Source: Zhongshania aquatica (GTDB lineage Bacteria; Pseudomonadota; Gammaproteobacteria; Pseudomonadales; Spongiibacteraceae). From it: a stretch of 64,000 bases of DNA. Shown here in pieces: positions 20,672 through 30,040 of the stretch (positions within the stretch are counted from its first letter, which is position 1; each line of letters opens with the position of its first letter). The notes beneath the pieces were generated by a model. The model was given only the letters and a program-made list of their open reading frames with translations. It was not told the DNA's origin and did no database searches. The stretch covers positions 167,999 through 231,998 of the forward strand of contig NZ_JANZNQ010000006.1 of assembly GCF_027257955.1 (NCBI RefSeq), given 5' to 3'. Both the position numbers and the translations under genes were made by a program.

Positions 20672-21546
20672 GTTCTGTTTCGTTTACCGAAAGGCGCTTT
20701 GTTGTCGATGGTTTAACAATAGCCGCGAAGCTCTGGGGTGACGACTCAGGTATACCTGTGATTGCTCTGCACGGTTGGATGGACAACGCGGCGAGCTTTG
20801 ATGCTCTTGCATCGCATTTACCCCATTTACATATTTTGGCAATTGATTTGCCGGGCCACGGTTTTAGTGATCATAAGCCTCCCAGTGGCAATTACGCTAT
20901 TTGGGATGATCTGCGTTGTATTATTGCAGTGGCTGGTCAGATGGATTGGCAGAAATTTTGCCTTATGGGGCATTCTCGCGGGGCGATTATCGCAGGTCTA
21001 CTCGGCGCCGCATTCCCTGACCGTGTGAGTCATTTATTCTGCATTGATGGCTTAATACCTGAGCCGGAGGCTCCCGGACATTTCCCCGCTCAGTTGGCCA
21101 AGTATATAAGCGATTTTTCGGCTGATTCTAGTCTCGGAGATAAAGGCCATACGAGTTTTGATTCAGCGGTTGCTGCTCGCTGCCGGGCAACGCCAATGAC
21201 TGAAGAGGCCGCAAGAGCTATTGTTGAAAGGGGTAGCTATCAAGCGGAAAATGGTCGCTACTACTGGCGTAGTGATAAGCGCTTAAAATATGCGTCTCCA
21301 GTAAAACTGATTCTTCCACAGATTCAGGCATCACTCGATGCGATAACGGCGCCGGCGATACTCGTCTCGGCGTCGGAAGGTCTTGGTAAATGGTTGCGCA
21401 GTTTCGATATTAAAATTGACCACTGTTTTGCGTTGCGTGAAATAGAAGGGCACCACCACTGTCATATGGAAACCCAGTCTAAACAAATAGCTGAATGGTT
21501 CGAGGAGCTATTGGCAGGACGAGAAACATCAAGACTGACGAAGTAA
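20668..21546 (+). CDS. Alpha/beta hydrolase
   Basis: A 292-residue alpha/beta hydrolase of the MhpC/serine-hydrolase-like type. The oxyanion block HGWMDN is at 35-40, the nucleophile elbow GHSRG carries Ser103, and the C-terminal histidine lies in EIEGHHHCH near residue 265. There is no signal peptide, so it is cytosolic. Overlap by ATGA with sixA indicates translational coupling. Substrate not predictable. Confidence 0.9.
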   Translation: MSSVSFTERRFVVDGLTIAAKLWGDDSGIPVIALHGWMDNAASFDALASHLPHLHILAIDLPGHGFSDHKPPSGNYAIWDDLRCIIAVAGQMDWQKFCLMGHSRGAIIAGLLGAAFPDRVSHLFCIDGLIPEPEAPGHFPAQLAKYISDFSADSSLGDKGHTSFDSAVAARCRATPMTEEAARAIVERGSYQAENGRYYWRSDKRLKYASPVKLILPQIQASLDAITAPAILVSASEGLGKWLRSFDIKIDHCFALREIEGHHHCHMETQSKQIAEWFEELLAGRETSRLTK

Positions 21547-21596
21547 TCTCTGAAGGCTAAGCTGGCTCGTAAAAAGAGTTTACGAGCACAGGCATC

Positions 21597-22139
21597 TTAC
21601 ATATTGATAAGAGCTAAAAACTCAGTGCGAGTCACTTGATTATCTTTAAACGCGCCTAGCATTGCGCTGGTACGCATGACGGAGTTTTGCTTTTCTACAC
21701 CGCGCATCATCATACACATATGGCGAGCTTCAATGATAACCCCAACGCCTTCTGCGCCGGTGACTTCCATCATGGTGTTGGCGATTTGGGTGGTTAAGCC
21801 TTCCTGAATTTGTAAGCGTCTCGCGTACAAATCAACAATCCGAGCTACTTTCGACAGGCCGAGTACCTTTCCACGTGGAATATAAGCGACGTGGCATTTG
21901 CCAATAAAAGGCAGGAGGTGATGTTCACAAAGCGAATATAGCTCTATGTCCGAAACAACCACCATTTCGTTGCAATCTGATTCGAACAAGGCGTCATTTA
22001 CGACGTCTTTAACATCTCGTCGATAGCCTTCTGTTAAAAACTCAAAGGCCTTTGCCGCACGCGCGGGAGTATCTAATAGTCCATCTCGACTTGGATCTTC
22101 GCCGATTTTTTTAATGATGTCTGCAAACGCCTTTTCCAC
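21597..22139 (-). CDS. folE: GTP cyclohydrolase I (FolE1)
   Basis: Converts GTP to 7,8-dihydroneopterin triphosphate, the first step towards folate and queuosine precursors. The 180 residues are typical for the short bacterial form. Zinc ligands Cys71, His74 ([10 protein letters not shown]) and Cys142 are intact, with [17 protein letters not shown](I)QE after them, which marks the zinc-dependent type I enzyme. Single gene on the minus strand, divergent from prmB. QueF in the same window (39,929) uses the same pathway end-on. Confidence 0.97.
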   Translation of the reverse strand: MEKAFADIIKKIGEDPSRDGLLDTPARAAKAFEFLTEGYRRDVKDVVNDALFESDCNEMVVVSDIELYSLCEHHLLPFIGKCHVAYIPRGKVLGLSKVARIVDLYARRLQIQEGLTTQIANTMMEVTGAEGVGVIIEARHMCMMMRGVEKQNSVMRTSAMLGAFKDNQVTRTEFLALINM

Positions 22140-22304
22140 AGGGTATCCTTAGTGCGTCGTTGGGCTCGGAATGGTAACAAACCCCGGGTTACTTTCCAAA
22201 CGAACTTAATAAGTTGAATCTCTTAATAAACCCGTTCTACCTGATTGGTTTACGATCATGCAGGACAATTGGTTTAGGTAGTGTAAAATTATCTTTTTGT
22301 AATA

Positions 22305-23234
22305 TTGGATGACCTTTTGAGCACACCACACAGAATTAGCGATGAGCTTTTTACAATCCGTGACTATCTGCGCTGGGGCATTAGCGAATTTGGCCGTGCG
22401 GGTTTATTTTTCGGTCACGGAACAGACAATGCTTACGACGAGGCGCGGGTTTTGGTGTCCCATGTGCTTAATCTTCCCTTCGATTTTGAGGCGGATTTAT
22501 TAGATGCGCGGTTAACACTAGGCGAACGGGAGACAATATTACGCCTACTTGCCCGCCGCATTGAAGAGCGGGTGCCGGCCGCTTACCTGACTAAAGAGGC
22601 GTGGTTTGCCGGTTTGTCATTCTATGTTGATGAGCGAGTGTTGGTACCACGCTCGCCAATCGCTGAATTGATTGCTCAAGATTTCGAACCTTGGCTTTCT
22701 GGTGTATACCCTACGCGAATTTTAGACCTCTGCGCAGGTAGCGGATGTATCGGTATCGCCTGTGCATATCAATTTGAGAATGCGAGTGTTGATCTTGCTG
22801 ATATTTCCCTCGATGCAATCAATGTGGCAGACATTAATATTGCCCGTCACGAGCTTTCTGATCGGGTACGCGCCGTTCAGTCTGATGTGTTTGAATGGCT
22901 GGTGGGGGAGCAGTACGACCTGATTGTGAGTAACCCACCCTATGTTGATGCCGAAGATTTAGCCGATATGCCAGCTGAGTATCACCGCGAGCCAGCACTT
23001 GGCCTAGCGTCTGGCCCGGATGGTCTCGACATAACTCGGAAAATTCTACGACATGCTGCCGAGCACCTTAATACTGGTGGCGTTCTAGTTGTGGAGGTTG
23101 GGAATAGCTGCGTTGCTCTAGATGACGCTTTTCCTATGGTGCCTTTTATGTGGCTGGAGTTTGAGCGTGGCGGCCACGGCGTTTTTGTCATGACAAAAGA
23201 ACAATTGATCGAGTACGCAGATAGTTTTGCGTGA
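22305..23234 (+). CDS. prmB: 50S ribosomal protein L3 N(5)-glutamine methyltransferase
   Basis: Methylates a glutamine of ribosomal protein L3. The 309 residues align with E. coli PrmB along their length: [46 protein letters not shown], the SAM motif [13 protein letters not shown] and the catalytic [10 protein letters not shown]. The start is a TTG (22305), with a second TTG 12 bp on; no ATG fits. The usual neighbour order prmB-aroC is seen here (81 bp gap). Confidence 0.95.
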   Translation: MDDLLSTPHRISDELFTIRDYLRWGISEFGRAGLFFGHGTDNAYDEARVLVSHVLNLPFDFEADLLDARLTLGERETILRLLARRIEERVPAAYLTKEAWFAGLSFYVDERVLVPRSPIAELIAQDFEPWLSGVYPTRILDLCAGSGCIGIACAYQFENASVDLADISLDAINVADINIARHELSDRVRAVQSDVFEWLVGEQYDLIVSNPPYVDAEDLADMPAEYHREPALGLASGPDGLDITRKILRHAAEHLNTGGVLVVEVGNSCVALDDAFPMVPFMWLEFERGGHGVFVMTKEQLIEYADSFA

Positions 23235-23314
23235 GTGTCTGACGTCATCAGCAGTTTACCGTATAATCCGTCGGCAATTTAGCAGCGTTAATTAAAGTAG
23301 GTTCAGGAAATTCC

Positions 23315-24415
23315 ATGTCAGGTAACAGCATCGGTAAATTGTTTACAGTCACCACCTTTGGTGAGAGCCACGGCCTTGCCATCGGTGCAATTATTGACGG
23401 CTGTCCGCCAGGTATAGAGCTTTCTGAACTGGATTTACAAGGCGATTTAGATCGCCGTAAACCGGGTACATCGCGCTATACAACCCAGCGTCGCGAAGAT
23501 GATGTGGTAAAGATTTTGTCTGGGGTGTTTGAAGGAAAAACGACCGGCACATCGATCGGGCTACTTATTGAAAATACCGATCAGCGCTCAAAAGATTACG
23601 GTAAAATTAAAGATCGTTTCCGCCCAATGCATGCTGATTACACCTACCAGCAGAAGTATGGCACCCGTGATTATCGGGGTGGTGGTCGGTCATCGGCACG
23701 TGAAACCGCGATGCGGGTTGCTGCCGGCGCGGTGGCTAAAAAATACCTGCAGAGCCACTGCGGAGTGGAAGTGCGTGGTTATCTTTCACAGCTGGGTCCT
23801 ATCGCCATAGAAAAGCTCGACTGGGATGTTGTTGAGACCAACCCGTTCTTTTGCCCAGATGCTGACAAAGTGCCCGCAATGGAAGAATATATGCAGAAAC
23901 TGCGTAAGTCTGGCGACTCCGTTGGCGCTAAGTTGACGGTCGTAGCGACGGGTATGCCAGTCGGTTTGGGCGAGCCGGTGTTTGATCGATTAGATGCAGA
24001 CATTGCCCACGCCTTAATGGGTATCAATGCGGTAAAAGGTGTAGAGATCGGCGCTGGCTTCGACTGTGTCGACGCCTTAGGCAGTATCCACCGCGATGAA
24101 CTTACCCCCGAAGGATTTACCTCTAACAATGCGGGTGGCATATTGGGTGGTATTTCCAGTGGCCAAGACCTAGTGGCTCATCTGGCGCTAAAACCCACGT
24201 CGAGTATTTTGTCGCCCGGAAAAACTGTCGATATTGACGGTAACCCCGTAGAGGTGATTACCACCGGTCGCCATGATCCCTGTGTTGGTATTCGCGCAGT
24301 GCCGATAGCAGAAGCGATGGTGGCAATTGTCTTAATGGATCATTTGTTACGCAATCGTGCTCAGAATGTCGGTGTGCACTCTACTACGCCTGTCATACCC
24401 GCCGCCAAGGCGTAA
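23315..24415 (+). CDS. aroC: Chorismate synthase
   Basis: Last step of the shikimate pathway, using reduced FMN to make chorismate from EPSP. The 366 residues begin [18 protein letters not shown] and contain [37 protein letters not shown] and GGISSG blocks that define the family. The next gene, an MFS transporter, begins 10 bp after the stop, so both are likely on one transcript with prmB. Confidence 0.98.
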   Translation: MSGNSIGKLFTVTTFGESHGLAIGAIIDGCPPGIELSELDLQGDLDRRKPGTSRYTTQRREDDVVKILSGVFEGKTTGTSIGLLIENTDQRSKDYGKIKDRFRPMHADYTYQQKYGTRDYRGGGRSSARETAMRVAAGAVAKKYLQSHCGVEVRGYLSQLGPIAIEKLDWDVVETNPFFCPDADKVPAMEEYMQKLRKSGDSVGAKLTVVATGMPVGLGEPVFDRLDADIAHALMGINAVKGVEIGAGFDCVDALGSIHRDELTPEGFTSNNAGGILGGISSGQDLVAHLALKPTSSILSPGKTVDIDGNPVEVITTGRHDPCVGIRAVPIAEAMVAIVLMDHLLRNRAQNVGVHSTTPVIPAAKA

Positions 24416-24424
24416 CCCCTAGCT

Positions 24425-25588
24425 ATGGCAGGTCGGGTGCCTTATTGGCGCTTATCGGGCTTTTATTTTTGTTATTTTGCGCTCCTTGGAACGTGGCTTC
24501 CTTACTGGGCTTTATATCTAAAATCTTTAGACTTTAGTTCTGAGGATATTGGCATACTCACCGCGCTGGTCATGGGGACCAAGATAGTTGCGCCAAACCT
24601 TTGGGGCTGGCTGGCTGATACCTACGGTTATCGAACTCGCATAATACGATTTGGTGCGTTTGCAGCCATTCTCGCTTTTGCCGGTGTGTATTTGCGCTCC
24701 GATTTTTGGTGGCTTGCCGCTGTGGTGGTGACCTACAGCTTTTTTTGGAATGCGGTGCTAGCCCAGTTTGATGTGCTGACGCTGTCCCACTTATCGGGAC
24801 GCTACGGGCGATATAGCCTTATTCGAGTTTGGGGATCCATCGGCTTTATTCTAGCGGTGCTTGTCGTTGGCTGGTGGTTAGATCGCCAGCCGATTGTCCA
24901 TCTGCTTTATATCATTAGCATACTACTCACTGGTATTTGGCTGGCCAGCTTATTGGTATCTGAAAAGGGTGAGAGCGCGGTACATAATAAAAATCTTCGT
25001 CAATCCCTTGGCGGTATACTGCGGCGGCCCGCGGTTATATCATTTTTTGTTATTAGCTTTTTTTTACAGTTATCCCACGGCCCGTATTATACCTTTTTCA
25101 GTATTTACCTTGAGGCTCACTCATATTCTAAGACCGAGATAGGCGTTCTTTGGTCGTTGGGCGTGATCGCAGAAGTTTTCCTGTTTATGGGGATGCATCG
25201 AGTTTTATCGGCGTTTAGCTTGCGCAATATTGTTCTTTGGAGTTTGGCGCTGTCTTGCTTGCGCTGGTTGCTTATTGCCTTTTTTGTCGATTATCCGTGG
25301 ATCCTTATTATTGCACAGTGTTTACATGCGGCCAGTTTTGGTAGCTACCACGCGGCGGGTATAGAAATTATTAGGACATGTTTTGTTGGTCATCAGGGGC
25401 AGGGCATGGCTTTGTACAGTGGCCTAAGTTTTGGTTTGGGCGGTGCAGTTGGTGCTATCTTAAGTGGCTGGGTGTGGGATTTCAGCGGTGTCTTGTGTTT
25501 TGTTGTGGCAGCTTTTTCCGCAGCAGTCGCTTACTGGCTGGCGTGGCGCTATCTTCACCTGACTAAGGAAAGTGGCGCGGCGACGTAG
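24425..25588 (+). CDS. MFS transporter, HcaT/YcaD-like (MFS_1-like)
   Basis: A 387-residue inner-membrane protein with about 12 hydrophobic helices. The opening WRLSGFYFCYFALLGTW...YWALYLKSLDFSSEDIGIL and GWLADTYGYR loop are characteristic of the 3-phenylpropionate-transporter-like (PPP) MFS group found downstream of aroC in Pseudomonas relatives. It lies 10 bp after aroC. Substrate is not known for the gammaproteobacterial members; transport of an aromatic or nucleoside compound is only a guess. Confidence 0.88.
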   Translation: MAGRVPYWRLSGFYFCYFALLGTWLPYWALYLKSLDFSSEDIGILTALVMGTKIVAPNLWGWLADTYGYRTRIIRFGAFAAILAFAGVYLRSDFWWLAAVVVTYSFFWNAVLAQFDVLTLSHLSGRYGRYSLIRVWGSIGFILAVLVVGWWLDRQPIVHLLYIISILLTGIWLASLLVSEKGESAVHNKNLRQSLGGILRRPAVISFFVISFFLQLSHGPYYTFFSIYLEAHSYSKTEIGVLWSLGVIAEVFLFMGMHRVLSAFSLRNIVLWSLALSCLRWLLIAFFVDYPWILIIAQCLHAASFGSYHAAGIEIIRTCFVGHQGQGMALYSGLSFGLGGAVGAILSGWVWDFSGVLCFVVAAFSAAVAYWLAWRYLHLTKESGAAT

Positions 25589-25664
25589 GGTATGTCTGAA
25601 AATAACTAGCCGAGGGCTAATTGCTTTTGTAGACTCGCGCAGAAGACATTAATTGGGTGAGGCT

Positions 25665-26096
25665 ATGGCACAGGAATCGGTGGTTTACGGGTGCATCACA
25701 GATATGTTGTATGCGCGCAGTAAAGAGGATGTCGCTGAACGAAGAGACAATAATCAGTTGGTGACTGCCTCATTGCCTGCATCGGAAGACTGGCCCTTGC
25801 TTTGCCGTGAGATGTTCTCTGCGCCTAGGCCGGCAATCGATTTTGGCGATTGCCAAACAGATGTTATTCATTTCGGTAGCTCTTACAAAGCAATAGAGCA
25901 TGAATGGGATGAATGGATAAAGCAGTTCGAAAAAATACTGCATAAGATGTATTGGGTAACGGCCACAGTGCATTTGCAAACCGCCTATAACGGCACCCAC
26001 ACTTTTGTCTGGCAAGCTGAAGATGAGAGTCATGTTCCGGGTCAGGGAGCGGGGCGATTGCGTTGCGAATGGGTTCGTGAAGATGCTTTAGGCTAA
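25665..26096 (+). CDS. Conserved hypothetical protein
   Basis: A soluble 143-residue protein from ATG 25665 with a GGGTGAGG ribosome site just ahead. It is Trp/Glu-rich in the middle (EHEWDEWIKQFEKIL) and has no signal peptide, membrane segment or motif I can name. It lies between the MFS gene and a small membrane protein gene in the same direction. Function unknown; codon use looks like its neighbours. Confidence 0.65.
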   Translation: MAQESVVYGCITDMLYARSKEDVAERRDNNQLVTASLPASEDWPLLCREMFSAPRPAIDFGDCQTDVIHFGSSYKAIEHEWDEWIKQFEKILHKMYWVTATVHLQTAYNGTHTFVWQAEDESHVPGQGAGRLRCEWVREDALG

Positions 26097-26138
26097 ATTC
26101 AAAAGCGCGTATTAATTAATCTTAAACGGTAAAGCAAT

Positions 26139-26354
26139 GTGGTAAATCAGTATATAAAGGCCTATAAACGCTACCGGACACCGGTTCTCGCTGTACTGGC
26201 GACTACCATGTTGGTGTGCTCGGCGGTGTGGACCTTTGACGTACCTTGGCGGGATATTGCAGAGTATTTGTTGCTTTGTGTGTTCGGTGTAGGTTTTATA
26301 GCGCTACTTGCGGCAGCGCTAGTATTTGCGGTGCACAAAATACGGGGGAACTAG
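26139..26354 (+). CDS. Small membrane protein
   Basis: A 71-residue protein translated from GTG 26139 (an overlapping ATG two bases earlier hits a stop at once). Two hydrophobic segments are evident, about 13-34 and 39-64, with basic residues at both ends, so it should span the inner membrane twice. Convergent with the GcvR-like gene, only 5 bp apart. No family recognised. Confidence 0.55.
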   Translation: MVNQYIKAYKRYRTPVLAVLATTMLVCSAVWTFDVPWRDIAEYLLLCVFGVGFIALLAAALVFAVHKIRGN

Positions 26355-26359
26355 CCGTT

Positions 26360-26881
26360 TTAGCTCAGTATAATATCTACGCTGAGTTGGTCTGCTATAG
26401 TGTCCAAGCTTTCTTCTAGTTCATCAAGATTGCATCCGAGAGGCATTTCCGCACTTACGTGGGCTTCAAATAGTGAATCGCCGCTCATAGCTGCACTGGT
26501 AATGTTTGAGCTCATTTCCACCACATTGATTTGTTGTTGTTTTAAAGCACGGCTTACTTCGCGAACAATTCCCGGTCTATCGTTACCGAGAATATGAAGC
26601 TTGCATATTTTGGCTGCAGACGTCGCTGTTGTTGGGGCGTGTTGTCCGGGCTGAATATTAATAGTTAAGCCTTCAACGTTAAGGCTTAACAGGGCATTAC
26701 TAAGTTCATCAACTTCTTGTTCGGGAACCGTGACACGCGCAATCCCAGCAAATTGTCCCGCAAGTTTAGTCATTCTGCTTTCAAGCCAGTTTCCGTGGTG
26801 GTCGGCGACAAGATCGGCCAGCCGTTCAACCAAACCGGGCCGATCCAGTCCTAAAAATGTAAAGACAAGCGAGTCGTTCAC
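26360..26881 (-). CDS. GcvR-like tandem ACT-domain regulator
   Basis: A 173-residue protein made of two ACT domains: the first opens with VFTFLGLDRPGLVERLADLVADHHGNWLESRM, the second with LHILGNDRPGIVREVSRALKQQQINV. This is the architecture of GcvR, the glycine cleavage system repressor that acts by binding GcvA, and of related ACT regulators. The ligand is presumably an amino acid such as glycine. No gcv genes are nearby, so the GcvR role is by family resemblance only. Confidence 0.82.
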   Translation of the reverse strand: MNDSLVFTFLGLDRPGLVERLADLVADHHGNWLESRMTKLAGQFAGIARVTVPEQEVDELSNALLSLNVEGLTINIQPGQHAPTTATSAAKICKLHILGNDRPGIVREVSRALKQQQINVVEMSSNITSAAMSGDSLFEAHVSAEMPLGCNLDELEESLDTIADQLSVDIILS

Positions 26882-26972
26882 TGTGTCGTCCTTTTCGGAA
26901 TGGTTAGTGTTAGATTATAGCTGATTGATGATACTACGACTGTATCGCGGCAAACAGCCTTAGAGGTATTGC

Positions 26973-27284
26973 ATGAAAGTGATTGTAGATTTTTGTATAA
27001 CGCCCTTAAATGTCGAGGCCTCATTGACGCCCTATATTGCTGAATGCCAAGTGATCATTTCCAGTATGGGCTTGTCGCACCACTTGCACGCTTACGGCAC
27101 CAATATAGAAGGCGAGTGGGAAACCGTGATGGAGGCAATCAAACGTTGCCATGCGCGTTTACATGAGATGGGCGTTCCGAGATTATCAACCCAACTAAAA
27201 ATTGGCACGCGTTCAGATCGTGAACAAACTATGGCGGACAAAGTCGAACATGTACGTGCATTTATTGCAGATCAGGCGCGATGA
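26973..27284 (+). CDS. MTH1187/YqgV-type thiamine-binding family protein
   Basis: A 103-residue ferredoxin-fold protein of the UPF0045/thiamine-BP family. Features are the N-terminal VDFCITPLN, GLSHHLHAYGTNIEGEW and the C-terminal KIGTRSDR...KV. Members bind thiamine or related ligands in crystals; the cellular role is not established. Followed by the exported methyltransferase-like gene after 30 bp. Confidence 0.8.
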   Translation: MKVIVDFCITPLNVEASLTPYIAECQVIISSMGLSHHLHAYGTNIEGEWETVMEAIKRCHARLHEMGVPRLSTQLKIGTRSDREQTMADKVEHVRAFIADQAR

Positions 27285-27314
27285 TGAACATTGGTAGGTC
27301 AAAGAGGAAATAGA

Positions 27315-28139
27315 ATGAAGTTACGCGCAGTTTCAGTATTTATGTCGTTATTTTTGAGTGGTGCTGCCTTTGCTGCGCCAGCCGTTACCGACTTAATGTG
27401 GGCCGAGGTACTCGATGCCGAGCACCGTAGTGAGCAGAATAGGGAGCGTGATAAATATCGCCACCCTCTGCAAACACTGTTATTTTTTGGCGTTCAGCCC
27501 TGCGATACGGTGGTTGAATTGTGGCCGGGGGGCGGCGGATGGTACACCGAGGTGCTCGCGCCAATTGTTGGTGATTGTGGAAAGTTGTACACCGCTCAAT
27601 TCGCGAAAGACAGCGACATTGCCTACTACACTAAATCGCGTAAAAGTTTTGAAGAAAAGCTCGCTGCGAATCCAGAGGTGTACGGCAATATATCGATCAC
27701 TACACTGCAACCTCCACGGTATAGTGATATTGCCCCAGCGGGCACTGCAGATAAGGTCCTTACCTTCCGCAATGTACATAACTGGCTGAAAGCGGGTGTG
27801 GCAGAAAATGTATTCGCAGCGGCGTTCAAAGCCTTAAAACCCGGCGGTATCCTGGGGGTGGTTGAGCATCGAGCCGATGCCGACGCAAGCTTAGACACTA
27901 TGATTGAGAGCGGTTATGTTTCCGAAAAGCAAGTTATTGCGCTGGCGGAATCAGCCGGATTTTTATTGTTAGACAGTAGTGAAATCAACGCCAACAGCAA
28001 GGATAATCACCACCACCCTAAAGGCGTATGGACCTTGCCGCCCAGTTTGCGCTTGGGTGAAGAGCAGCGTGATCACTATTTGGCGATTGGAGAGAGTGAT
28101 CGGATGACACTTAAATTTGGTAAACCGGTACATGAATGA
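27315..28139 (+). CDS. Exported methyltransferase-like protein (COG4798 type)
   Basis: A 274-residue protein starting at ATG 27315 (AGAGGAAAT ahead). The first 22 residues are a Sec signal peptide with cleavage after AFA. The mature part resembles a class I SAM-methyltransferase, with VVELWPGGGGWYTEVLAP in place of motif I and FKALKPGGILGVVEHRAD later. Being exported, where SAM is absent, it may not be a methyltransferase at all; many homologues share this contradiction. The start of the YheU gene overlaps its end by 8 bp. Confidence 0.8.
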   Translation: MKLRAVSVFMSLFLSGAAFAAPAVTDLMWAEVLDAEHRSEQNRERDKYRHPLQTLLFFGVQPCDTVVELWPGGGGWYTEVLAPIVGDCGKLYTAQFAKDSDIAYYTKSRKSFEEKLAANPEVYGNISITTLQPPRYSDIAPAGTADKVLTFRNVHNWLKAGVAENVFAAAFKALKPGGILGVVEHRADADASLDTMIESGYVSEKQVIALAESAGFLLLDSSEINANSKDNHHHPKGVWTLPPSLRLGEEQRDHYLAIGESDRMTLKFGKPVHE

Positions 28140-28350
28140 TTACGTAGAAATTCCGTGGCAAAAGCTTAGCCCGGATGCCTTTCAGGGAATGTTAGAGGAG
28201 TTAGCGACCCGCGACGGCACTGATTATGGCGAACGTGAAGTGAGCTTAGAGGAAAAGATTAGTCAGCTACGCAAGGCCCTTGAGACGAAGAGGGCTGCCA
28301 TCGTGTTTAGTCCTGATACGGAAAGTTGGTCAGTTATTGCAAAAGACTAA
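28132..28350 (+). CDS. YheU family (UPF0270) protein
   Basis: A 72-residue protein from ATG 28132, overlapping the previous gene by 8 bp. It matches the YheU pattern VEIPWQKLSP...LEELATRDGTDYGEREVSLEEKISQLRKAL. Function unknown across the family; typically found in gammaproteobacteria. Confidence 0.88.
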   Translation: MNDYVEIPWQKLSPDAFQGMLEELATRDGTDYGEREVSLEEKISQLRKALETKRAAIVFSPDTESWSVIAKD

Positions 28351-28416
28351 GCTCGGTTTGGCAGAATCTGGGTGATATTGCTCACGCATTAGAATTGGTA
28401 TTTGGAGAGTGGGCGT

Positions 28417-28650
28417 TTGGCGATAGAGGCAGATCATACATTAGACACTTGCGGACTTTTTTGTCCAGAGCCGGTCATGTTGTTACATAATAAGATTCGG
28501 GATATAACGTCAGGTGACGTCTTAGAAATTATTGCAACCGACCCGGCTACAACCCGTGATATCCCTAAGTTTTGTAATTTCTTGGGTCATGAACTCATGG
28601 CCCAAGACGACAGCGCCGGGAAATATCACTACTTCGTTAAAAAAGCCTAA
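28417..28650 (+). CDS. tusA: Sulfurtransferase TusA
   Basis: First carrier of the 2-thiouridine sulfur relay: accepts persulfide from IscS and passes it to TusBCD. About 77-82 residues depending on which TTG is used (28402 or 28417); GGAGAGTGGG upstream of 28417 favours the later one. The diagnostic [11 protein letters not shown] contains the reactive cysteine in the CPxP motif. The partner genes tusE, tusB, tusC and tusD are at 45,481-46,833. The stop codon lies inside the shared terminator palindrome. Confidence 0.93.
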   Translation: MAIEADHTLDTCGLFCPEPVMLLHNKIRDITSGDVLEIIATDPATTRDIPKFCNFLGHELMAQDDSAGKYHYFVKKA

Positions 28651-28688
28651 GATTAACCGGCGCTATATTAGCGCCGGTTAATCTTAGG
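28646..28688. terminator. Bidirectional terminator palindrome containing both stop codons
   Basis: Two perfect 20-bp arms separated by TAT. The left arm contains the tusA stop and the right arm the stop of the convergent 28684-29367 gene, each as the TAA of CTTA/TAAG. The T run is provided only weakly, but the stem is long enough to act on both strands. Confidence 0.8.
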
Positions 28689-29367
28689 TGGTTAATAATT
28701 GGCTCAGTGCCCGTGTGGCAATTTGTCCGCCAGCCTTAATTTGGTTGGCAATGTGATATTGAAAGAAGTAGCGGAAGTTTGACTCCCTCTGCACAGGGTA
28801 AAGACTCTCATCATTACTTAGTACGGGTGAGTGGCGCGCCAAATCCATATCTGCGACTAGCGCCTCCAGCTTGCCGTCCTCATATAATCGCCAACTAATC
28901 ACCGGTTCTAGCGCGAATTGTTGCTCATCGCTAAGTAAAGCGGCATGGCTACCAATGAGATCGGGTACTTCCTGGACAACAGTAGCGCTAAGCGGAGCGG
29001 GATATTCCAGCATCGCATCTAGGGCCGCAATGTGATGGGGTGGTGCTTCGCTAAAATGACGTGTGCTTCGGGGGTCGTAATAGCCTTGTGATAATCCGGT
29101 TTGGGGGTCTGTTAGGTCAATACAGCGTGATACGCCATTCAGCCAAGGTAGCACCGCGACATTCTGGCCATTGGCCAAGCGCGCCCAGCATAATATTTTT
29201 ACGGCGTAGAGCTTGTCTCGACTTAGGGCGTGATGGGCATAAAGGAGGCAAAGTCCCTCGTATTCGGGGGATACGCGTAAAATTCTGTTTTCCTCATCGC
29301 GTGAAGAACGCAGAGGAAAGGGGATTATCTTCGCGGACGAAGGCTTACCGGGGTTACGTGGAGCCAT
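28684..29367 (-). CDS. Conserved hypothetical protein
   Basis: A soluble 227-residue protein with a basic N-terminus (PRNPGKPSSAKIIPF) and no membrane segment. A central block, VLPWLNGVSRCIDLTDPQTGLSQGYYDP, looks conserved-type but I cannot attach it to a named family. It converges on tusA through a shared palindromic terminator and is divergent from the gamma-glutamylcyclotransferase gene. Function unknown. Confidence 0.7.
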   Translation of the reverse strand: MAPRNPGKPSSAKIIPFPLRSSRDEENRILRVSPEYEGLCLLYAHHALSRDKLYAVKILCWARLANGQNVAVLPWLNGVSRCIDLTDPQTGLSQGYYDPRSTRHFSEAPPHHIAALDAMLEYPAPLSATVVQEVPDLIGSHAALLSDEQQFALEPVISWRLYEDGKLEALVADMDLARHSPVLSNDESLYPVQRESNFRYFFQYHIANQIKAGGQIATRALSQLLTT

Positions 29368-29545
29368 AATAATTCCTCACGTAGCGGGCGGTGCATGCCA
29401 GCGGATTTCGCTAAAAGTGTGACTTTCGGCGAAATCTTTCAAAAGGAAATCTCATTTGAAATCCGAGTTGGTGCAAACTCGGTCGCGGCGATGTCCCTTT
29501 CTGTTAAAATTACTCTCTGTTTATCGATTTGCCAAGTGTTTGATA

Positions 29546-30040
29546 ATGACTTCTTGCTATTTTGCCTACGGCTCTAATATGAACTCGGCCCGAATGCGGG
29601 CGCGGGGCTTAAACTTTGTTAAGGCAGAGGCCGCGATATTGCCGCGATTCCGCCTGGTGTTTAACAAACAGTCGCATTGTAAGCCGTCCATCGCTTACGC
29701 CAATGTTCAGCACGCGTCTGACTATCACGTTGAAGGTGTTTTATACACACTTGCGAAGGCCGAAGACTTAGATCTAATGGATTATTTTGAAGGCACCCCA
29801 GTCCGATATAGCCGTGAGTGTGTTCATGTGAATACCAGTTCAGGTCCGCGTAGCACATGGATCTATATGGCGAATCCAGCCTATATCAACAACAATCTGC
29901 TGCCAGAAAGCAGCTATTTGGCGCATTTATTGGCCGGCCGTGACTTTTTGTCTGGTGAATACATCGACATGTTGACCCGGCATGAGAGTGTATACTCTGA
30001 GCCGATCGCTGGTGAGCAAGGCTTGTTGCGAAATGCCTGA
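29546..30040 (+). CDS. Gamma-glutamylcyclotransferase family protein
   Basis: A 164-residue AIG2/GGCT-fold protein. From ATG 29546 it begins TSCYFAYGSNMN, the substrate-binding YGSN loop, and LDLMDYFEG supplies the expected acidic catalytic residue region. Family members release 5-oxoproline from gamma-glutamyl compounds. An upstream in-frame extension lacks family similarity. Its end overlaps epmC by 8 bp, so the two are coupled. Confidence 0.88.
   Translation: MTSCYFAYGSNMNSARMRARGLNFVKAEAAILPRFRLVFNKQSHCKPSIAYANVQHASDYHVEGVLYTLAKAEDLDLMDYFEGTPVRYSRECVHVNTSSGPRSTWIYMANPAYINNNLLPESSYLAHLLAGRDFLSGEYIDMLTRHESVYSEPIAGEQGLLRNA

Noticed and set aside
29395..29545. Upstream extension of the gamma-glutamylcyclotransferase frame
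   Set aside because: The extra 30 residues do not fit the family, whose N-terminus is the YGSN strand directly after ATG 29546.
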